Shown here: one piece after another, positions 61,089 through 64,000 of the stretch | Numbering within the stretch: position 1 is the stretch's first letter | How the letters are laid out: each line of letters begins with the position of its first letter | Position numbers and translations under genes: made by a program | Source of the DNA: Symbiodinium natans | Taxonomy: Eukaryota > Sar > Dinophyceae > Suessiales > Symbiodiniaceae | Direction: 5' to 3' | DNA length: 64,000 bases | NCBI GenBank assembly: GCA_905221605.1 | Contig: CAJNDS010002843.1 | Location: 1 to 64,000, forward strand | Notes under the pieces: generated by a model | The model's database searches: none | Told to the model about the DNA's origin: nothing | Seen by the model: the letters and a program-made list of their open reading frames with translations, nothing else

Positions 61089-62800
61089 ATGGAGCTGGAC
61101 CCCTGGAAGTTGCTTCAAGACGAGGGCGAGAGCTTCGTCGAGGAAGGATCCGACATAGACGAAATGGCATCCGAGAGTTGTGTCGAAGAACCGGAGGTGT
61201 TCGACGAAGCGGATCTGGAACCTCCCTTGAAGAGGGCCAAGGCCCAGAAGAACCACGGTGACATCCCCGAGCGGGGCTCGACAGAGACCCTTGAAGCCCA
61301 GGTGGTGACAGCCGTGAAGGACTTCTCTCTAACTTGTATTTTGAAAACGCAGCGTTTGCCGTTGAATCTTGGGTTTTGCTGCAGTTTCGGTGGTGTTTTT
61401 TGTCTGTCTGCTTTTGCTCTTCCTGATGATTGTGTTCATTCATTACGCATCTGTCGCTGCTGGCCATGACCCTCGTGGTCATCAATGCAAGCGGCACATG
61501 AAATGTGTTTGCGCCTGTCACCGTTGCTACAAGTCTTGTTGTCACTTCTGCGGTGCTGTTATGGAGTCGTTCACCACAAGAACTGCTGCAAGTGCTCCTT
61601 GGTTTCATTGGCTGCAAACTCATCCCGCCGCCTCTTTGTTGCTCTACCCTCGCTATCATCCTCCTCATCCTCATCCTCCTCTTTTTCATTGCGACGAATC
61701 TCCAGCATAAGCACATCAGATCTTAGCAGGCCCCACAAGCCCTGTGATTCATGGACCCGAAAAATCTACAGGATGTCCCGCTGCCTGACCTCTGCGCGAT
61801 TCGGAGATGCATCCGAAGCTTGCCATCAGAGCTACGGCTGTTCCCGCCGTGCACGTCCTACTGCTATCATTGGATGATGGGCAACGAGCGGCGGTGTGGG
61901 AAGAAGTGCAAGTACAGGCACAGCAGGCTGCCACGCGGGTCCCTTGCAACAAGCATGGCCACCGCAAGCTTGGGTCAGTTTGCCATTGAAGATGGCTCCA
62001 AAGAGGTGTCCAACCAGGTTTTGAGTGACTTGGCTGGAGGCCTTGAGGAGCAGCGATGCTTCGTGCTGGATGGCAAGAACGGCGCTACGATCAGGAGCTT
62101 ACAGCGGCCTCGCGACCGAATCCTGAGCCCAAACGTCGATGAAGACGCGGCGAAGGCCCTGAGGGCCAGGAGTTTGAGCGTGGACGCCCACACCTGCGCA
62201 GCCTTGCTGGTCGCCTTGCAGGCGAAGGCTCAGTTTGGATGCGTGTACCTGGACTACATGTGGCCTTTGAACTACTTCCAAAGCACCCAGAGGGAGGTGG
62301 GGGAACACCTGTCCATGCACCAGGAGGTTGCTGCTTCGTGTAGAGATGCTGGGCGACTGCTGGCCTGTCAGGAGTACGTGGAGGCACCTCTGACAGACGG
62401 CCTTCGTGATCTGGAGCTCCTAGTCCTAGATCCAGGACACAGCTTGTTGAGCCAAAGTGGTGCGGTGGTGGCCGTGACCTTGGTCCACTCCCAGAAATCC
62501 AGCCTGCAATCGCAGCGCGCCCTCTTGGAAGAGGTGCTGATCAAAGGGGCCGAGCTGCATGAGGCCTCTTTAGACTTCTTGTTGCACACCAGGCCCTGCA
62601 GCCGACCTGTGGCGACGTACTTCTACGGGTGGAACCTTCAGGGTAAGCCTTTGATGTTGCCACAGCTGCCGGAGAAGCTGGAGAAGTTCCGCTTCTTCGA
62701 CGACAGCGGCAACCTCTATACGCCCCAAAGGGGTGCCCAGATTCCAAGGCCTCACAGGCGGCGAGGGCGCGGAAAGCATGGAAAACTGGGTGGTTTGTGA
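61089..62800 (+). CDS. CCCH-type zinc-finger protein with Rossmann-like C-terminal region
   Basis: Two exons, 61089-61301 and 61772-62800, joined phase 0 with a GTGGTG donor and CTACAG acceptor; 413 residues. The first exon is acidic with a likely nuclear signal (PPLKRAKAQK). The second begins DVPLPDLCAIRRCIRSLP, then CYHWMMGNERRCGKKCKYRH, a Cys3His finger of C-x10-C-x3-C-x3-H spacing, usual for RNA-binding proteins apart from the short middle spacing. Residues near CFVLDGKNGATIRSLQRP, ILSPNVDED and FGCVYLDYMW are spaced like motifs I, II and IV of class I methyltransferases, but I could not confirm that. The tail is basic (RRRGRGKHGK). Nuclear RNA binding or modification is an inference. Confidence 0.7.
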
Positions 62801-62871
62801 GACGCTGCCCCGATGGAATGATGATGATGATATTTATGTTCTTGCATCACAATATATACGCAATATAAATA

Positions 62872-63113
62872 TAAATATAATAAATGAATAAATAAAAATA
62901 AAAATATAAATATAAATATAAATATAGATATAGATATAAATATAAATAAATAAATACATAAATATATATATATATATATATATAAATATAAATATAAATA
63001 TAAATATAAATATAAATATAAATATAAATATAAATATAAATATAAATATAAATAAATAAATATATATATATATGTATATATATATGTATATATATATATA
63101 TTTATATTTATAC

Positions 63114-63156
<43 letters not shown>

Positions 63157-63170
63157 CATATGTACATGCG
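62872..63170. repeat. AT-rich (TAAATA)n and (TA)n repeat
   Basis: About 300 bp of AAATAT, TAAATA and TATA units immediately downstream of the CCCH gene, AT content near total. Confidence 0.95.
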
Positions 63171-63223
63171 CATGTTCGCTTGCCTTAAGAATCGTTGTCT
63201 GCTTTTTCAAGTTCCTTGCTGAG

Positions 63224-63405
63224 GCCCCGGAGGCGCAGCTGTCAGCTAGCTGGCGCCTGGCGATGCGGTCGCAGGCGGAGAGAGTTGCATCGCCGGGCGC
63301 GTGCATGCCCGGGATGGGGGTTTAGGGTTTGGGGTTTAGGGTTTGGGGGTTTAGGGTTTAGGGTTTAGGGCTTAGGGTTTAGGGTTTAGGGTTTAGGGTT
63401 TAGGG
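63224..63405 (+). other. Exon-like island followed by TTTAGGG tract
   Basis: From about 63224 the frame APEAQLSASWRLAMRSQAER is open to ATG-GGG at 63317 and is followed directly by GTTTAGGG repeats (to 63405), the same exon/array junction seen at supported exons. The gene is unknown and continues beyond the recognisable part. Confidence 0.4.
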
Positions 63406-64000
63406 CTTTTGCACTGGATGAGCCTCAGCTGCATTCTTGGGAAGGAAAGCTCACATGGGCGGACCCTTGGGGCAGTTGAGGTGTCATGAGACTGATGGTG
63501 TAGGAAAGGAAGAGTGAAGGTTAACCGCTCTCCCTGTCACCTCGCTAGCTCCTGTTCATGGCTGATCCAGCAGAAAAGAATAGTGGTGCGAAGACTGCGA
63601 ACTGGGTCAGGAACCATTCACATGGGGCACACAAATAACGACGAAGACATTCACGATTCTTTCACCCATGGTAGTTTCACGATTATGTTGCTTCAAAGAG
63701 CCGGTGTCTGGTGTGCTCGTGGTACGAGCACGCGGCCTTTTCTTCCTAATTGACTTCCACACATTCAATATTCACTTCGTTTCTTCGTAAATCAATCGTG
63801 AATCCTCGCGACCCGCTTATCATACGAGAGTGAGCATAGACGGAAACCTAAAGGTGACAAAGAGATCTGGTACTCGAAGCAAATGTCGTAAGTTGTCTCC
63901 CGTATGAAAACCAAGTGAAGACCAGAGAACGAAGACGCGACCCCAATGATTGGCCGAACTTTGTGCCTTTTTTTCCTTTGCACGTCCATGTAGTTGTACT
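63406..64000. other. No gene recognised to the window end
   Basis: No repeats and no protein-like frame; possible intron or intergenic DNA. Confidence 0.5.

Noticed and set aside
61369-61710. 113-codon frame with a hydrophobic start and Cys-rich middle
   Set aside because: It lies entirely within the intron defined by an in-phase GT-AG junction between 61301 and 61772.
62834-63115. Frames of 90-180 codons rich in Ile/Tyr/Phe near 62.8-63.3 kb
   Set aside because: They are translations of the AT microsatellite.

Overview
The window looks like nuclear DNA from a dinoflagellate, most likely Symbiodiniaceae or a relative. Supporting signs are spliceosomal introns with GT, GC and GA donors, genes split into many short exons, and interstitial plant-type telomere repeats (CCCTAAA/TTTAGGG) scattered between about 7.9 and 63.4 kb. 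Other signs are a retroelement of a type I recognise from dinoflagellate proteomes, and protein families typical of the group (RCC1-repeat proteins, TPR/dehydratase-like proteins, channel exons with S4 and EF-hand-like signatures). Every gene I can recognise is on the + strand, fitting the unidirectional gene blocks known in dinoflagellates. Gene models are by eye from homology and phase only; no transcript data were available. Layout: 1-4508 is a degenerate tandem duplication (about 2.4 kb unit) rich in GGAAACCC-like words. 5365-7400 is an arylsulfatase-K-like gene with a damaged or 'intronised' segment. 9722-13064 is a Cys-rich helical ectodomain joined to RCC1 repeats. 14783-16024 is an intronless zinc-finger gene. 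16.2-17.8 kb holds long microsatellites. 18457-24530 is a complete-looking tyrosine-recombinase retroelement (Gag, RT, RNase H with an embedded cytosine-methyltransferase-like domain, YR) with split direct repeats, inserted in an older foldback element. 24.7-26.2 kb is telomere-like DNA with two foldback elements. 27677-29818 is a TPR/dehydratase-like gene. 34197-35270 is an intronless, secreted GH54 arabinofuranosidase. 35831-41454 is an HsdR-like SF2 helicase in about eleven exons. 43.4-50.4 kb holds unassigned exon-like islands. 50.8-58.6 kb carries exons of a voltage-gated ion channel. 59675-60642 encodes an SCP-2 sterol-carrier domain, and 61089-62800 a CCCH-type zinc-finger protein. The most striking property is the role of the telomere-like tracts. 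About 85 of them, in both orientations, do not mark a chromosome end: they occupy introns. Conserved exons of the helicase, the RCC1 gene, the TPR/dehydratase gene and the channel are separated by short introns made largely of CCCTAAA or TTTAGGG repeats. In the G-rich orientation the repeat itself supplies a GT donor (G|GTTTAGGG) and a TTTAG acceptor. One tract in the RCC1 gene is flanked by an 18-bp direct repeat, one copy intronic and the other exonic, which looks like an insertion footprint. I consider telomere-repeat-derived introns the leading candidate for something undescribed here.
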